A DNA stretch of 64,000 nt from Thalassospira sp. MCCC 1A03138 (GTDB lineage Bacteria > Pseudomonadota > Alphaproteobacteria > Rhodospirillales > Thalassospiraceae), in assembly GCF_002115785.1 (NCBI RefSeq), contig NZ_JFJY01000002.1:434001-498000 (forward strand), given 5' to 3'. The notes under the pieces were generated by a model, which was not told the DNA's origin, did no database searches, and was given only the letters and a program-made list of their open reading frames with translations. The position numbers and the translations under genes were made by a program. Positions 34,473 through 44,263 of this stretch are shown one piece after another (within the stretch, counting starts at the first letter, position 1; each line of letters starts with the position of its first letter).

Positions 34473-35371
34473 ACTGTTATGCGTGTGCAGCCATCCGGCT
34501 GTTAGCCTATGCTTTGCTGACTTTGATCCTGATACCGGTTCAGGTGATGGCGATTGCGTTTCGACTGCGATTGGCAGATGATCTGCCGCGGTTTTATCAT
34601 GCGCTTTGCCTGAAAATCCTTCATATCGAGCTTCGCGTTTCTGGCGCAGAGTTGATGGACGGTCCGGGTATTATTGTGGCCAACCACGCATCCTATCTCG
34701 ATATTCCGGTGCTGGGGGCCTTGGTTCGCGGTAGTTTCATTGCCAAGACCGAGGTCGCCAGCTGGCCGATCTTCGGAACGCTTGCCAAGTTGCAGCGATC
34801 CACTTTTGTCGAACGTCGCCCGGCCCGCGCTCGCGAGCAGAATGATCAGATTTCCCAGCGTCTTGCTGATGGGCACAAACTGATCCTGTTCCCTGAAGGC
34901 ACCAGCAACGACGGCAACCGTGTGCTGCCGTTCAAATCGACTTTGTTCGGTGTTGCCGAACGCACCCTGCCTGATGGATCGCAGGTAAAAGTCCAGCCGG
35001 TTTCGATTGCGGCCACTCGTCTTGATGGAGCACCGATCGGACGCGATTTGCGGGCTTTCTATTCCTGGTATGGCGATATGGACTTGGCGCCGCATTTGTG
35101 GCAGTTTCTGGCTCTTGGCAAAGTAACGGTTGAGCTGGTTGTTCATCCGCCTGTGACCTTGGCCGATGCTGGGTCGCGCAAGGAACTTTCCCGGATGTGT
35201 GAAAAAGCTGTTGCGCGTGGACATCATGCAGCACTGACCGGCATGCATCAGGGGGTTCCGGTTCCGCTGATTGATAATGCACGTACCGGTGACCTGATTG
35301 GCTTTTCGCCGCTGGCCATTGTTTCCGAAGATTTTCGTCTGTTCGGACCGGATCGTCAGTTCGGCTCCTGA
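34469..35371 (+). CDS. olsA: Lyso-ornithine lipid O-acyltransferase (OlsA-type 1-acyl-glycerol-3-phosphate acyltransferase family)
   Basis: Inner-membrane acyltransferase of 300 residues that should add the second fatty acid to lyso-ornithine lipid. One N-terminal hydrophobic segment (about residues 5-28) precedes the PlsC domain with the catalytic motif NHASYLDIPVLG (His-x4-Asp, about 68-80), FVERRPARARE and FPEGTSNDGNRVLPFKSTLF. GTG 34469 overlaps the olsB stop, so the two proteins are translationally coupled. Some OlsA proteins also acylate lysophosphatidate, so a dual role is possible. Confidence 0.9.
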   Translation: MNCYACAAIRLLAYALLTLILIPVQVMAIAFRLRLADDLPRFYHALCLKILHIELRVSGAELMDGPGIIVANHASYLDIPVLGALVRGSFIAKTEVASWPIFGTLAKLQRSTFVERRPARAREQNDQISQRLADGHKLILFPEGTSNDGNRVLPFKSTLFGVAERTLPDGSQVKVQPVSIAATRLDGAPIGRDLRAFYSWYGDMDLAPHLWQFLALGKVTVELVVHPPVTLADAGSRKELSRMCEKAVARGHHAALTGMHQGVPVPLIDNARTGDLIGFSPLAIVSEDFRLFGPDRQFGS

Positions 35372-35509
35372 CCGTTTTGCCGTATGATCCGGTTGCATGA
35401 ATTGGGTTTCATGTAACCGGAATTTCAGATATCGAAGATGTCCGGTCTGCGGTGTGAGCTTTCACACCGCTTTTGGGCGTATTCGAGAAAGCAGAAAACG
35501 GATCCAGAA

Positions 35510-36901
35510 GTGAGTGCGACGAAAAAGCTTTTTGTAAAAACCTATGGCTGTCAGATGAATGTTTATGACAGCCAGCGCATGCAGGACGTATTGGCGCCGC
35601 TGGGTTACCAGCCGGTCGACGATGCCGCAGGTGCCGATATGGTTATCCTCAATACTTGCCACATCCGCGAAAAGGCTGCTGAGAAGGTCTTTTCCGATCT
35701 TGGCCGTATTCGTAAACACAAAAAAGCCAAGGAAGCTAATGGCACGGACAAGATGATTGTCGCTGTTGCCGGTTGTGTTGCGCAGGCCGAAGGTGCGGAA
35801 TTGATGCGTCGCGAACCGATGGTCGACATGGTGTTCGGGCCGCAGACCTATCATCGTTTGCCGGAAATGGTAGCGCGCGCCAATCGTGCCATCGGGCGTG
35901 ATCGCATCATCGATACCGATTTCCCGGCCGAGGAAAAGTTCGATCATCTGCCCCAGCAGGTTTCAAGGCAGGGTTATTCAGCCTTTCTGGCTATTCAGGA
36001 AGGATGCGATAAATTCTGTACCTTCTGTGTTGTGCCTTATACCCGCGGTGCGGAATATTCCCGTCCGGGCATGGATGTCGTCAATGAAGCCCGACAGCTT
36101 GTTGGCAAGGGCACGCGCGAAATCACCCTCTTGGGGCAGAACGTAAATGCCTATCACGGAGAGGCCTCAAATGGTGGTGAGTGGACGCTTGGCCGTTTGT
36201 TACGCGAATTGTCCGAGATCGATGGACTGGATCGCATCCGTTACACTACCTCGCACCCGCGCGATGTTGATGGTGATTTGATTGCGGCTCATCGTGACCT
36301 GCCAAAACTGATGCCGTTCCTGCATCTTCCCATTCAGGCGGGATCGGATCGCGTGTTGCAGGCGATGAACCGCAAACATGATGGCGCGTCTTATCGCGAA
36401 ATCGTTGCTAAACTCAAAGACGCCTGCCCCGATCTTGCGTTGTCATCCGATTTCATCGTGGGTTTCCCCGGCGAATCCGACAAGGATTTTGAGGACACGA
36501 TGCAGATGGTGCGCGATATCACCTTCATTCAGGCGTTCAGCTTTAAATACAGCCCGCGTCCCGGCACCCCGGCATCGGCCATGGAATTGCAGGTTCCCGA
36601 ACCGGTAAAGACCGAACGGATCATGCGTTTGCAGGCGCTTCTTGCCGAGCAGCAGCTGGAATTCAATCGAAACTGTCTTGGCCGGGAAATGGATGTCCTG
36701 CTGGAACGTTATGGCAAACTTGAGGGACAGCTTGTCGGAAAAAGCCCGTACATGCAGCCGGTACATGTTAGCGGTTTACCGGAATCGTCATTGGGACAAA
36801 TAGTAAGGTTGAAAATCACCGAAGCGCTGCCTAATTCCCTTGGCGGTGAACTGGTCGATGCCCCGGTTCAAAACCGGGATTCTGAAAGGAAAATTGCGTG
36901 A
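35510..36901 (+). CDS. miaB: tRNA-2-methylthio-N6-dimethylallyladenosine synthase
   Basis: Radical-SAM methylthiotransferase acting on A37 of tRNAs that read U-starting codons. Domains in order: the N-terminal methylthiotransferase domain with cluster Cys14 (KTYGCQMN), Cys in NTCHIREK and [10 protein letters not shown]; the radical SAM domain with [10 protein letters not shown]; and a C-terminal TRAM domain. GTG 35510 gives 463 residues, the usual length; the frame is open to 35438 and that start cannot be excluded. The phoH gene begins inside its stop. Confidence 0.96.
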   Translation: MSATKKLFVKTYGCQMNVYDSQRMQDVLAPLGYQPVDDAAGADMVILNTCHIREKAAEKVFSDLGRIRKHKKAKEANGTDKMIVAVAGCVAQAEGAELMRREPMVDMVFGPQTYHRLPEMVARANRAIGRDRIIDTDFPAEEKFDHLPQQVSRQGYSAFLAIQEGCDKFCTFCVVPYTRGAEYSRPGMDVVNEARQLVGKGTREITLLGQNVNAYHGEASNGGEWTLGRLLRELSEIDGLDRIRYTTSHPRDVDGDLIAAHRDLPKLMPFLHLPIQAGSDRVLQAMNRKHDGASYREIVAKLKDACPDLALSSDFIVGFPGESDKDFEDTMQMVRDITFIQAFSFKYSPRPGTPASAMELQVPEPVKTERIMRLQALLAEQQLEFNRNCLGREMDVLLERYGKLEGQLVGKSPYMQPVHVSGLPESSLGQIVRLKITEALPNSLGGELVDAPVQNRDSERKIA

Positions 36902-37992
36902 CTGCCACCTCAGCCAAGGCAAAAAACACGGCAAAAGCCAAGTATTCGACCAAAGACACCGACCAGATCGAATTTGCAGATAATGCACTTGCCCAGCTTT
37001 TATATGGGCCGCAGGCCGAAAACCTGACCCGCCTTTCCGAAGGTACCGGCGTTCAGGTTTCCAGTCGTGGATCGGTTGTGACCCTTGCCGGGCAAGGCGC
37101 CAAAGTGGCCCAGGCCAAAAAGGTTCTAGGTCAGCTTTATGCGCGCTTGCGCGACAAGGAAATAGATCATGTCGATGTCGAAACGGTTGATGGTGCCATC
37201 CGTTTGTCCGAACCCGACGAAGCCGACCCCTGGACCGGGCAGACCAAAGACATGTTTGGCGGGTCGCGTCTGACCATCCAGACCAAAAAGCGCCGGATTT
37301 CGCCGCGATCCAAACGCCAGAAGGATTATGTCGAGGCCATGCTTGATCACGAGCTGGTCTTTGGCATTGGTCCGGCCGGAACCGGCAAGACCTATCTGGC
37401 GGTCGCCATGGCGGTTCAATCGCTTATTCAGGGTCAGGTTGATCGTATCGTTCTGTCACGTCCTGCGGTCGAGGCAGGCGAACGGCTTGGCTTCCTGCCG
37501 GGTGATCTGAAGGACAAGGTAGATCCGTATCTGCGTCCGCTTTATGATGCGCTGCATGACACCCTGCCGGGCGACGTCGTGATCAAGCGAATGGAAAGTG
37601 GCGAGATCGAAGTTGCCCCGCTTGCTTTTATGCGTGGCCGTACTTTGGCCCATGCCTTTGTCATTCTGGACGAAGCACAGAACACGACAGCCATGCAGAT
37701 GAAAATGTTCCTAACCCGTCTCGGCGAAGGATCGCGGATGGTGGTGACGGGTGACCTGACTCAGGTCGATTTGCCCGATGGCACCAAATCGGGTCTGCGG
37801 GATGCGCTTGAAACCATCGCGGATGTCAAAGGTGTCGCGACGATCAAGTTTGATCAGCGCGACGTTGTTCGCCATGCGCTTGTCACCAAGATTGTTCAGG
37901 CTTATGACGCGGCAGATGCATTGCGGGACAGACTGAAAAAAGGCTATCGCGGAATCAAGGACGAGGGTCAGGGCGATGACAGCACCGCTTGA
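36898..37992 (+). CDS. PhoH family protein (PhoH-like ATPase)
   Basis: A 364-residue protein with an N-terminal KH-like region (about 1-120) and a PhoH ATPase domain: Walker A GPAGTGKT at 158-165, [18 protein letters not shown], and the Walker B-type [12 protein letters not shown]. PhoH proteins are implicated in RNA metabolism and are almost always beside ybeY, as here: its stop overlaps the ybeY start by 17 bases. GTG 36898 overlaps the miaB stop. Confidence 0.95.
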   Translation: MTATSAKAKNTAKAKYSTKDTDQIEFADNALAQLLYGPQAENLTRLSEGTGVQVSSRGSVVTLAGQGAKVAQAKKVLGQLYARLRDKEIDHVDVETVDGAIRLSEPDEADPWTGQTKDMFGGSRLTIQTKKRRISPRSKRQKDYVEAMLDHELVFGIGPAGTGKTYLAVAMAVQSLIQGQVDRIVLSRPAVEAGERLGFLPGDLKDKVDPYLRPLYDALHDTLPGDVVIKRMESGEIEVAPLAFMRGRTLAHAFVILDEAQNTTAMQMKMFLTRLGEGSRMVVTGDLTQVDLPDGTKSGLRDALETIADVKGVATIKFDQRDVVRHALVTKIVQAYDAADALRDRLKKGYRGIKDEGQGDDSTA

Positions 37993-38578
37993 TCTGGACC
38001 TTGATGTTGAAGTCGGCAATTGGACCAAGGCCGAGATTGATGCGATTGAAAACGCTGTGCGTGCGGCTCTTGATGGGGCTGCGCGTGATGGTGCACTTTG
38101 GGAAGCAGATGCCGTTCCAACCGATGGAACATTTGACGAAGGGGATGGCGCATCGCTTCTGAGCATTGCACCGGTGGTCGAAGTTGGTGTTCGGCTATCC
38201 GACGATGCATTGGTCCGGATATTGAACCGCGATTATCGCGGCAAGGACAACCCGACCAATGTTTTATCGTTTGCAGCGCTTGAAAGTGCGGATGATGCAG
38301 CAGATTTCATGATGTCGCCTGAGATGCCCCTGATGCTCGGTGATATCGTCATTGCACGTGAAACATGCGAACGTGAAGCTTCGGAACAGAACAAGACACT
38401 GATAAATCATCTTGTTCATCTGACTGTACATGGCACGCTGCATCTTGTCGGCTATGATCATATGGTTGATGATGAAGCCGAAGAGATGGAAGAACTTGAA
38501 CGGCAAATTCTTGCCGCACTGGGGATCGATGATCCCTATGAACCGATTGAAGATCAAGATATCGAAACAGGACAATGA
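37976..38578 (+). CDS. ybeY: Endoribonuclease YbeY (rRNA maturation factor)
   Basis: Zinc-dependent endonuclease needed for 16S rRNA 3' processing and ribosome quality control. The 200-residue protein has the three zinc His in [15 protein letters not shown] and the conserved [17 protein letters not shown]. It carries an N-terminal insert (about residues 30-55) and an acidic tail compared with the E. coli protein, common in alphaproteobacteria. It overlaps phoH at its start and the CBS-domain gene at its end. Confidence 0.96.
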   Translation: MTAPLDLDLDVEVGNWTKAEIDAIENAVRAALDGAARDGALWEADAVPTDGTFDEGDGASLLSIAPVVEVGVRLSDDALVRILNRDYRGKDNPTNVLSFAALESADDAADFMMSPEMPLMLGDIVIARETCEREASEQNKTLINHLVHLTVHGTLHLVGYDHMVDDEAEEMEELERQILAALGIDDPYEPIEDQDIETGQ

Positions 38579-39555
38579 ACGAGAATAGTCAGCGCGACGA
38601 CGACCACGAGAGTACGAGCCCTCGCCAGGGCGGGGATAATGGTCTGGATTCCGATAACGGATCCTTGTGGGGAAATGTCGCATCGGCATTAGGCCTTAAG
38701 CGCGGCAAGCCAAGGAATGGCGAGGCATCGCTTTCCGACACACTTGAAGAACTTGCCGAGCGCAGTGAAGAAGATGACGAGCCTGTCTCGCTTCACGAAC
38801 GGTCACTTTTTGAAAATATCATCGCACTCCGCGATATGACGGCCGAGGATGTCATGATTCCGCGGGCCGATATCGTTGCGGTCGAAAAAAGCATCACGCT
38901 TGACGAGCTTGTTGACGTGATGGTGAAAAAAGCTCATTCACGCCTACCGGTTTATGGCGAGTCCCTCGATGAAATTGCCGGTATGGTTCATATCAAGGAT
39001 GTGCTGGGCTGTGTCGCCGCTGGCAAGGAATTCAAGCTGCAATCCCTTTTGCGTCGGGTGTTGTTCGTATCGCCCGCCATTCGGGTGCTTGATCTTCTGT
39101 CCGAAATGCGTTTGTCGCGAACGCATATGGCATTGGTCGTCGACGAGTTTGGCGGTATTGACGGGCTGATCACGATCGAGGATCTGGTCGAGGAAATCGT
39201 CGGCGAGATTGATGACGAACATGACATTGATCAGACACCGAAACTGATCCGGCTTTCCGATGGCTGTTATATCGCCGATGCCCGCTACGAGGTCGAAGAC
39301 CTTGAGGAAAAGCTGGGATTCGGCCTGTTGGATGAAGACGAGGACGAAGATATCGATACATTGGGCGGGCTGGTCTTCTCGCTTGCGGGGCGTGTGCCTG
39401 CGCGTGGGGAACTGATCGAGCATCCGTCCGGTATCCAGTTCGAAGTCCTTGATGCCGACCCGCGCCGAATTCGGCGTTTGCGTATTCATCTGGTCCGGAC
39501 CGAACCGGCCGAGATCAGTGACGAAAGTTCCAAACAGGGATCATCGAATGATTGA
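38575..39555 (+). CDS. CorC/HlyC family CBS-domain protein
   Basis: A 326-residue soluble protein with a low-complexity N-terminus (1-60), two CBS domains (about 85-210; [19 protein letters not shown] and [19 protein letters not shown]), and a C-terminal CorC_HlyC transporter-associated domain (ISDGCY-like to [10 protein letters not shown]). It lacks the DUF21 membrane domain, so it is the CorC type, thought to support Mg/Co handling. Its position between ybeY and lnt is the usual one. It overlaps both neighbours. Confidence 0.93.
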   Translation: MNENSQRDDDHESTSPRQGGDNGLDSDNGSLWGNVASALGLKRGKPRNGEASLSDTLEELAERSEEDDEPVSLHERSLFENIIALRDMTAEDVMIPRADIVAVEKSITLDELVDVMVKKAHSRLPVYGESLDEIAGMVHIKDVLGCVAAGKEFKLQSLLRRVLFVSPAIRVLDLLSEMRLSRTHMALVVDEFGGIDGLITIEDLVEEIVGEIDDEHDIDQTPKLIRLSDGCYIADARYEVEDLEEKLGFGLLDEDEDEDIDTLGGLVFSLAGRVPARGELIEHPSGIQFEVLDADPRRIRRLRIHLVRTEPAEISDESSKQGSSND

Positions 39556-41128
39556 CAGACTGGCGGCGCGCCTCGCCAACCTTTCGGGTTGGCGCAGGCG
39601 CTTCCTGTGGTTGGTGTCTGGGGCGGTTGCGGTTTTGGCGTTACCGCCTTTCTTCTTTTTGCCGGCCTTGCCGATGGCTTTTGCTATACTGCTCTGGTCG
39701 CTTGAGGGGGTTAAGTGCAACAAGGGGGCGCTTTCTGCCGGTTGGTGGTTTGGCACCGGGCATTTTGCCGCTGGGTTCTATTGGATCAGTCATGCGTTTC
39801 TGGTTCAGCCGGAAATCTATGGCTGGATGATTCCATTTGCTCTTTTGGGGCTAGGCGGCGGGCTGGCAATTTTCCCGATGGTCGCCGTTTGGGCAAGCTG
39901 GCGGTTGACGCGGCAAATCATTGGTCGTGCCATAATGCTGGCAACTCTTTGGGCCGTGGCGGAATTCGTCCGTGGTCATGTGTTGACCGGATTTCCGTGG
40001 AATTTACTGGCGCATGTCTGGGCTTTTGATCCGGCACCAATGCAATTTGCCTCGGTTGTCGGTGTTTACGGATTATCCGTCATTACGGCGTTGTTTTCGA
40101 CGCTACCTGCAACGGTTATTGCCGGGCGCGCTGGCAGGATAAGCGCGATGGCCGGTATCATGATTGCGGTTCTGCTTTGGGGCGGTGGTGCGATCCGTTT
40201 GGCGTTGATTGGTCCCGCAACGGCGGATGCAACCGTTTCCGATGATCTGCCAGTGGTTCAGGTTGTCCAACCCAATATTCCTCAGCGTGAAAAATGGATT
40301 CCCGAACTTCAGGATCAGCATTTTGCCAAATTGCTGCGATTGTCGCGTCGCCCGGTTGATATGGCGCCAGATCGAAAACGTATCGTGATTTGGCCGGAAA
40401 CGGCTGCGACATTCTTTGTGGAAGCGCAGCCTGTTCGCAGGTTGCAGATGGCATCGATTCTTGGGCCCGATGATATCCTGATTACCGGAGCACCAAGAAC
40501 TTATCCGCGGGATACGGATGACTTCAAGGTTTGGAACGCCGTTCAGGTTCTTGATAGCCAAGGAGAAATTGTTGCGAGTTTTGACAAGTTTCACCTTGTT
40601 CCATTTGGCGAATATGTGCCGTTCCGTGAATGGATTCCGATCCCGAAGCTGACTGCCGGGCGTACGGATTTTTCATTTGGTGAAGGGCCAAAGACGCTTG
40701 ACGTGGCCGGAATGCCGAGTTTTTCGCCGTTGATATGTTACGAGGTTATTTTCCCGGGCGCTGTTATTGACGATGCTAATCAGCCTGACTGGCTGCTTAA
40801 TGTTACCAATGACGGGTGGTTTGGCAAAAGTGCTGGTCCCTATCAGCATCTGGCAGCAGCGCGGTTCCGCAGCATTGAAGAAGGTCGACCTATGGTCCGG
40901 GCGGCCTATACCGGCGTATCAGTGATGTATGACGCATATGGCCGGGAACTGGCAAAACTCCCCTTAAGAACAGAGGGATTCATGATTCACACCCTTTCGG
41001 GGGTGTATAACCATACTACAGTATATTATTTGTGGCGCGATATTCTATTTTACGGTATTGTAACCTTTCTAGCCGTTCTCGTTTTGGGATATAGTAGGTT
41101 CTTCAAATCCCTTAAAGCGGCTGTGTGA
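39548..41128 (+). CDS. lnt: Apolipoprotein N-acyltransferase
   Basis: Inner-membrane enzyme completing lipoprotein maturation by N-acylating the lipidated cysteine. It has 526 residues with N-terminal hydrophobic segments (about 20-220) and a periplasmic nitrilase-like domain. The catalytic triad is visible: Glu284 (WPETAA), Lys347 (FDKFHLVPFGEYVP) and Cys397 (LICYEVIFPG). ATG 39548 overlaps the end of the CBS-domain gene by 8 bases. A final hydrophobic segment lies near the C-terminus. Confidence 0.96.
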   Translation: MIDRLAARLANLSGWRRRFLWLVSGAVAVLALPPFFFLPALPMAFAILLWSLEGVKCNKGALSAGWWFGTGHFAAGFYWISHAFLVQPEIYGWMIPFALLGLGGGLAIFPMVAVWASWRLTRQIIGRAIMLATLWAVAEFVRGHVLTGFPWNLLAHVWAFDPAPMQFASVVGVYGLSVITALFSTLPATVIAGRAGRISAMAGIMIAVLLWGGGAIRLALIGPATADATVSDDLPVVQVVQPNIPQREKWIPELQDQHFAKLLRLSRRPVDMAPDRKRIVIWPETAATFFVEAQPVRRLQMASILGPDDILITGAPRTYPRDTDDFKVWNAVQVLDSQGEIVASFDKFHLVPFGEYVPFREWIPIPKLTAGRTDFSFGEGPKTLDVAGMPSFSPLICYEVIFPGAVIDDANQPDWLLNVTNDGWFGKSAGPYQHLAAARFRSIEEGRPMVRAAYTGVSVMYDAYGRELAKLPLRTEGFMIHTLSGVYNHTTVYYLWRDILFYGIVTFLAVLVLGYSRFFKSLKAAV

Positions 41129-41203
41129 AGCACCGAACCGCTCCCTGATTGTCCCATCAAAAATAAGAGCGGGTAGGTCGGAGTGAGAGAAGGACAACAC
41201 AAA

Positions 41204-41698
41204 ATGTCGCCTAAGGATGAAAACACGATGGTCAAGAATACCCGTGGTAGAGGTCGGGGCCGGACCGCAAGTGGCAAGCCGAACCCTGTTGATATTCATG
41301 TCGGTGCACGCGTTCGGTTGCGCCGAACTCTGCTCGGGATGAGCCAGGAAAAACTTGGTGAGGCCATTGGGCTGACATTCCAGCAGGTTCAGAAATACGA
41401 ACGTGGCGCAAACCGTGTCGGGGCTTCGCGCCTTTATGATTTGTCCCGCGTTCTCGAAGTGCCGGTTTCCTTCTTCTTTGATGACATGCCAGACGAGATT
41501 TCGACGAAATCCGTGCATGAGCGTCGCGAAATGTCGGAAAGCCCGGATCCATTCGATAATGATCCGATGAACCGCCGTGAAACCCTTGAACTGGTACGTG
41601 CATATTATCGGATCACCGATCCGACTCAGCGCAAGCGTGTTTTCGAGTTGGTTAAATCGATGGGCATTCTTGTTGCCGATAACGAAAATGCGAAATAG
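41204..41698 (+). CDS. XRE family helix-turn-helix regulator between lnt and metK
   Basis: A 164-residue DNA-binding protein. The HTH_3 domain spans about residues 25-85 (VGARVRLRRTLLGMSQEKLGEAIG, then FQQVQKYERGANRVGASRLYDLSRVL), and a C-terminal helical region ends in ELVKSMGILVADNE. ATG 41204 has AGAAGGA 8 nt upstream; a GTG at 41183 is in frame. I recall a gene of this type between lnt and metK in many alphaproteobacteria (PhrR-like). Its targets are not evident. A strong terminator follows. Confidence 0.9.
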   Translation: MSPKDENTMVKNTRGRGRGRTASGKPNPVDIHVGARVRLRRTLLGMSQEKLGEAIGLTFQQVQKYERGANRVGASRLYDLSRVLEVPVSFFFDDMPDEISTKSVHERREMSESPDPFDNDPMNRRETLELVRAYYRITDPTQRKRVFELVKSMGILVADNENAK

Positions 41699-41721
41699 AA
41701 GACACCCGAAATTATGATTTC

Positions 41722-41760
41722 AAAAAGCGCATTTGCTAGAAAGTTGCAAATGCGCTTTTT
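41722..41760 (+). terminator. Rho-independent terminator after the XRE gene
   Basis: AAAAAGCGCATTTGC and GCAAATGCGCTTTTT form a perfect 15-bp stem around a 9-nt loop. The T-run is part of the stem and the A-run on the other side makes it bidirectional in form. It separates the miaB-xre operon from metK. Confidence 0.93.
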
Positions 41761-41883
41761 CTTTGTTTCCTTCGAATTTCTGGCCGAAATGCATCAGGCG
41801 CGTTACGCTTATGCGTCGATCTTTCTTGACCCGAAAATGTCATTGGGGCAAAACCGCAGCTAGGGTGATAAGCCCAATTGAAT

Positions 41884-41933
41884 ACGTGGACGGATTTGGA
41901 CCGCTTGCCACCACGTTAAAAAAGGCTAAGTGG
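41884..41933 (+). ncRNA. SAM-II-like riboswitch aptamer in the metK leader
   Basis: The 50-nt element has the SAM-II architecture. P1 is ACGTGG/CCACGT (41884-41889 with 41911-41916). The 21-nt loop contains GATTTGGACCGCTTGCCA. A single-stranded A-rich stretch follows P1, then GGCTAAGTGG. The pseudoknot can form as CCGCTT (41901-41906) with AAGTGG (41928-41933) and GCC (41907-41909) with GGC (41924-41926), leaving T41927 unpaired. That is where the SAM-II structure places a ligand-contacting U in its conserved GCUAA. It lies in a 310-bp region without genes (41699-42008), 75 bp before metK, whose product makes S-adenosylmethionine. SAM-V and SAM/SAH RNAs are related alternatives. Confidence 0.8.
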
Positions 41934-42003
41934 GCGCAATTGGTGCAAACTTGTACCGATGCCCTCCGGTCCAGTTGTGGAACTCCTTTTTTACCGGAGA
42001 AGG
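41932..42003 (+). promoter_or_regulatory. Probable expression platform of the metK riboswitch
   Basis: Directly after the aptamer, ATTGGTGCAA (41939-41948) pairs with TTGTACCGAT (41951-41960, two G-U), and GGGC (41932-41935) can extend it with GCCC (41961-41964), competing with the aptamer pseudoknot strand. Next, CTCCGG (41964-41969) pairs perfectly with CCGGAG (41994-41999), which contains the metK ribosome-binding site (GGAGAAGG). This suggests translational control by site occlusion; the exact switch is inference. Confidence 0.55.
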
Positions 42004-42008
42004 TTTGA

Positions 42009-43181
42009 ATGTCTCTTTCCGAATATCTTTTTACCAGTGAGTCGGTTTCCGAGGGTCACCCGGACAAGGTCTGTGACCGCATTTCCGATTCCATCGTTGA
42101 TGCGTTTCTGGCCGCCGATGAAGATTCTCGCGTTGCCGTTGAGACTCTGGCAACCACCAATCGTGTGGTTTTGGCGGGCGAAGTTCGCGGTCCTGAGAGC
42201 GTTTCCAAGGAAGTCATGATCGAAAAGGCACGCGAAGCTATCCGTGCCATCGGTTATGAGCAGGAGGGCTTTCACTGGAAAACGGCCGAAATCGAGTGCC
42301 ACGTCCACGAGCAGTCTGCTGATATTGCCCAAGGTGTTGATTCAGCTGGTGAGAAAGACCTAGGTGCGGGTGATCAGGGCATCATGTTCGGTTATGCCTG
42401 TAACGAAACCGATGAGCTGATGCCAGCTCCGATCCAGTTCTCGCATCGTATCCTGCGTAAAATGGCTGAAGACCGCCATTCCGGTAAATCGGCTGAGTTT
42501 GGTCCGGATGCAAAAAGCCAGGTTACCCTGCGTTATGTGGATGGCAAGCCGGTTGGCGCGACCTCGGTAGTTGTTTCGACCCAGCATGCAGATGGCCTTA
42601 ATCAGGCTGATGTCCGCTCACTGGTTATGCCCTATATCGAGAACATCCTTCCGGAAGGATGGATGCCTGCAGAAGACGAGATTTACATCAACCCGACGGG
42701 CCGATTTGTTATTGGCGGTCCCGATGGCGACGCCGGTCTGACTGGTCGTAAAATCATCGTTGATACATATGGTGGTGCGGCCCCGCATGGAGGTGGCGCA
42801 TTCTCGGGTAAAGATCCGACCAAGGTTGACCGTTCGGCTGCTTATGCTGCCCGTTATCTCGCGAAAAACGTGGTTGCTGCTGGTCTGGCTGAGCGCTGCA
42901 CCATTCAGGTTGCCTACGCGATCGGTATTTCCAAACCGTTGGCTCTTTATGTGAATAACCATGGCACTGGTAATGTGGATGAAATCAAACTGGGCAGCGT
43001 TCTGCGCCAGTTGATGGACCTCAGCCCGCGTGGCATTCGCGAACATCTCTCGTTGTGCCGTCCGATTTACACCCCGACTTCTGCTTACGGTCATTTCGGG
43101 CGTCAGCCGCAGGACGATGGTCGCTTCTCTTGGGAGCGCACCGATCTGGTGGGGGATCTGAAATCGGCATTTGGTGCATGA
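42009..43181 (+). CDS. metK: S-adenosylmethionine synthetase
   Basis: Makes S-adenosylmethionine from methionine and ATP. The 390-residue protein has [19 protein letters not shown] at the ATP/methionine site, the [12 protein letters not shown] hexapeptide region, and the P-loop-like [19 protein letters not shown]. The ATG lies 5 nt after GGAGAAGG, which is covered by a predicted hairpin of the riboswitch leader. trmB follows. Confidence 0.98.
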   Translation: MSLSEYLFTSESVSEGHPDKVCDRISDSIVDAFLAADEDSRVAVETLATTNRVVLAGEVRGPESVSKEVMIEKAREAIRAIGYEQEGFHWKTAEIECHVHEQSADIAQGVDSAGEKDLGAGDQGIMFGYACNETDELMPAPIQFSHRILRKMAEDRHSGKSAEFGPDAKSQVTLRYVDGKPVGATSVVVSTQHADGLNQADVRSLVMPYIENILPEGWMPAEDEIYINPTGRFVIGGPDGDAGLTGRKIIVDTYGGAAPHGGGAFSGKDPTKVDRSAAYAARYLAKNVVAAGLAERCTIQVAYAIGISKPLALYVNNHGTGNVDEIKLGSVLRQLMDLSPRGIREHLSLCRPIYTPTSAYGHFGRQPQDDGRFSWERTDLVGDLKSAFGA

Positions 43182-43234
43182 TACGCAGAAATGCCAAAGC
43201 GCGATTTGCCAAAATCGTGTGACATGATATGAGG

Positions 43235-43273
43235 CAGGCGGCCCCGATGAAAATCCAGGGTCGCCTGTTTCAT
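43235..43273 (+). terminator. Terminator-like hairpin after metK
   Basis: CAGGCGGCCC and GGGTCGCCTG form a 10-bp stem (one G-U) with a 13-nt loop, followed by TTTCATTTT. It lies between metK and trmB, so read-through to trmB is probably partial. Confidence 0.65.
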
Positions 43274-43314
43274 TTTGAGCCCCTTTTTCGAACCCGTCCT
43301 GACAGATTAAGACA

Positions 43315-44031
43315 ATGCGCAACAGCAACCGCCCGCTACCAACTCCGGATCGTCCGAATTTTTATGGCCGCCGTGGCAGTCGACCGCTCAAGGATTCGCG
43401 CCGTGCGCTGGTTGATGAACTGATGCCAAAAATCGGGATAACCTATCCCGATCAGGGCAGTGTCGATCCGAACAGCTATTTTGCGCAAAAACCGGAACAG
43501 CTCTGGCTTGAGATTGGCTTTGGCGGTGGTGAGCATTTGGCGGGCCAGGCTCAGGCGAACCTGCAGACCGGCATTATCGGGGCCGAGCCGTTTATGGATG
43601 GGGTTGGCAGCCTGTTGCGCCATATCGATGAGCGCGGACTGACCAATGTTCGGGTCATTGCGGACGATTCCCGACCACTGCTTTATAAGTTGGTTGATGC
43701 CTGCTTTGATCGGGCATTCCTGCTGTTCCCGGATCCGTGGCCGAAAAAGCGTCATGCCGAACGTCGATTCATTGGCCCCAAAAACCTTGCATTGCTGGCG
43801 CGTCTTCTCAAAGATGGGGCCGAGTTCCGGCTGGCCAGCGACGATATGCAGTATATTTCCTGGACACTGCAACATATGCACAATCATCCGGATTTCGAAT
43901 GGCTTGCTGAAAGCCCCGAAGACTGGCGCAATCCGCCCGTTGATTGGGTCAAAACCCGTTATGAACAAAAGGCACTCCGTCAGGGCAAAAAGTGCAACTA
44001 TTTGCGGTTTCGTCGTAAAAAGCGTTCCTGA
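43315..44031 (+). CDS. trmB: tRNA (guanine-N7-)-methyltransferase
   Basis: Methylates G46 of tRNA with S-adenosylmethionine. The 238-residue protein has the SAM-binding LWLEIGFGGGEHLAGQA (about 62-78), IGAEPFMDGV, and the family signature LFPDPWPKKRHAERRFI. The N-terminus is basic. It is the last gene before the haem-acquisition locus. A hairpin CCCGCAC/GTGCGGG (44059-44089) follows, a weak terminator candidate with a poor T-run. Confidence 0.97.
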   Translation: MRNSNRPLPTPDRPNFYGRRGSRPLKDSRRALVDELMPKIGITYPDQGSVDPNSYFAQKPEQLWLEIGFGGGEHLAGQAQANLQTGIIGAEPFMDGVGSLLRHIDERGLTNVRVIADDSRPLLYKLVDACFDRAFLLFPDPWPKKRHAERRFIGPKNLALLARLLKDGAEFRLASDDMQYISWTLQHMHNHPDFEWLAESPEDWRNPPVDWVKTRYEQKALRQGKKCNYLRFRRKKRS

Positions 44032-44131
44032 TCTGCACGGTTTTCTATTGTTATCTTACCCGCACCAAAGGCTTTTCGTTGTGTGCGGGCTTTCTTTTGC
44101 GTGAACAACATAACGGCACAATTTCAATAAG

Positions 44132-44164
44132 TTGAAATTTTAATTGAGAATGATTGTCATGTGC
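44132..44164 (+). promoter_or_regulatory. hasI promoter overlapped by a Fur-box-like site
   Basis: TTGAAA (44132-44137), a 17-bp spacer and TGTCAT (44155-44160) form a sigma-70-type promoter. The 19-mer starting at 44146 (GAGAATGATTGTCATGTGC) matches the classical Fur box at 13 of 19 positions by my alignment and covers the -10 element, fitting iron repression of hasI. Confidence 0.6.
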
Positions 44165-44263
44165 GATATTCATGTTGTTCCACTGATATGACATTGTCGC
44201 AAAATCGCTTGTGCCAAATGCAGGTAACAACAATTTTTGCGCATAATTCCAAAGGTCCGAACC

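Noticed and set aside
41884-41933. SAM-V or SAM/SAH riboswitch instead of SAM-II
   Set aside because: The GATTT...CCG..TTGC loop and GGCTAAG segment fit SAM-II best by eye, but a covariance-model search would be needed to exclude the related classes.
44059-44089. Hairpin CCCGCAC/GTGCGGG after trmB as a terminator
   Set aside because: Only 7 bp with a large loop and a broken T-run; mentioned with trmB but not called separately.
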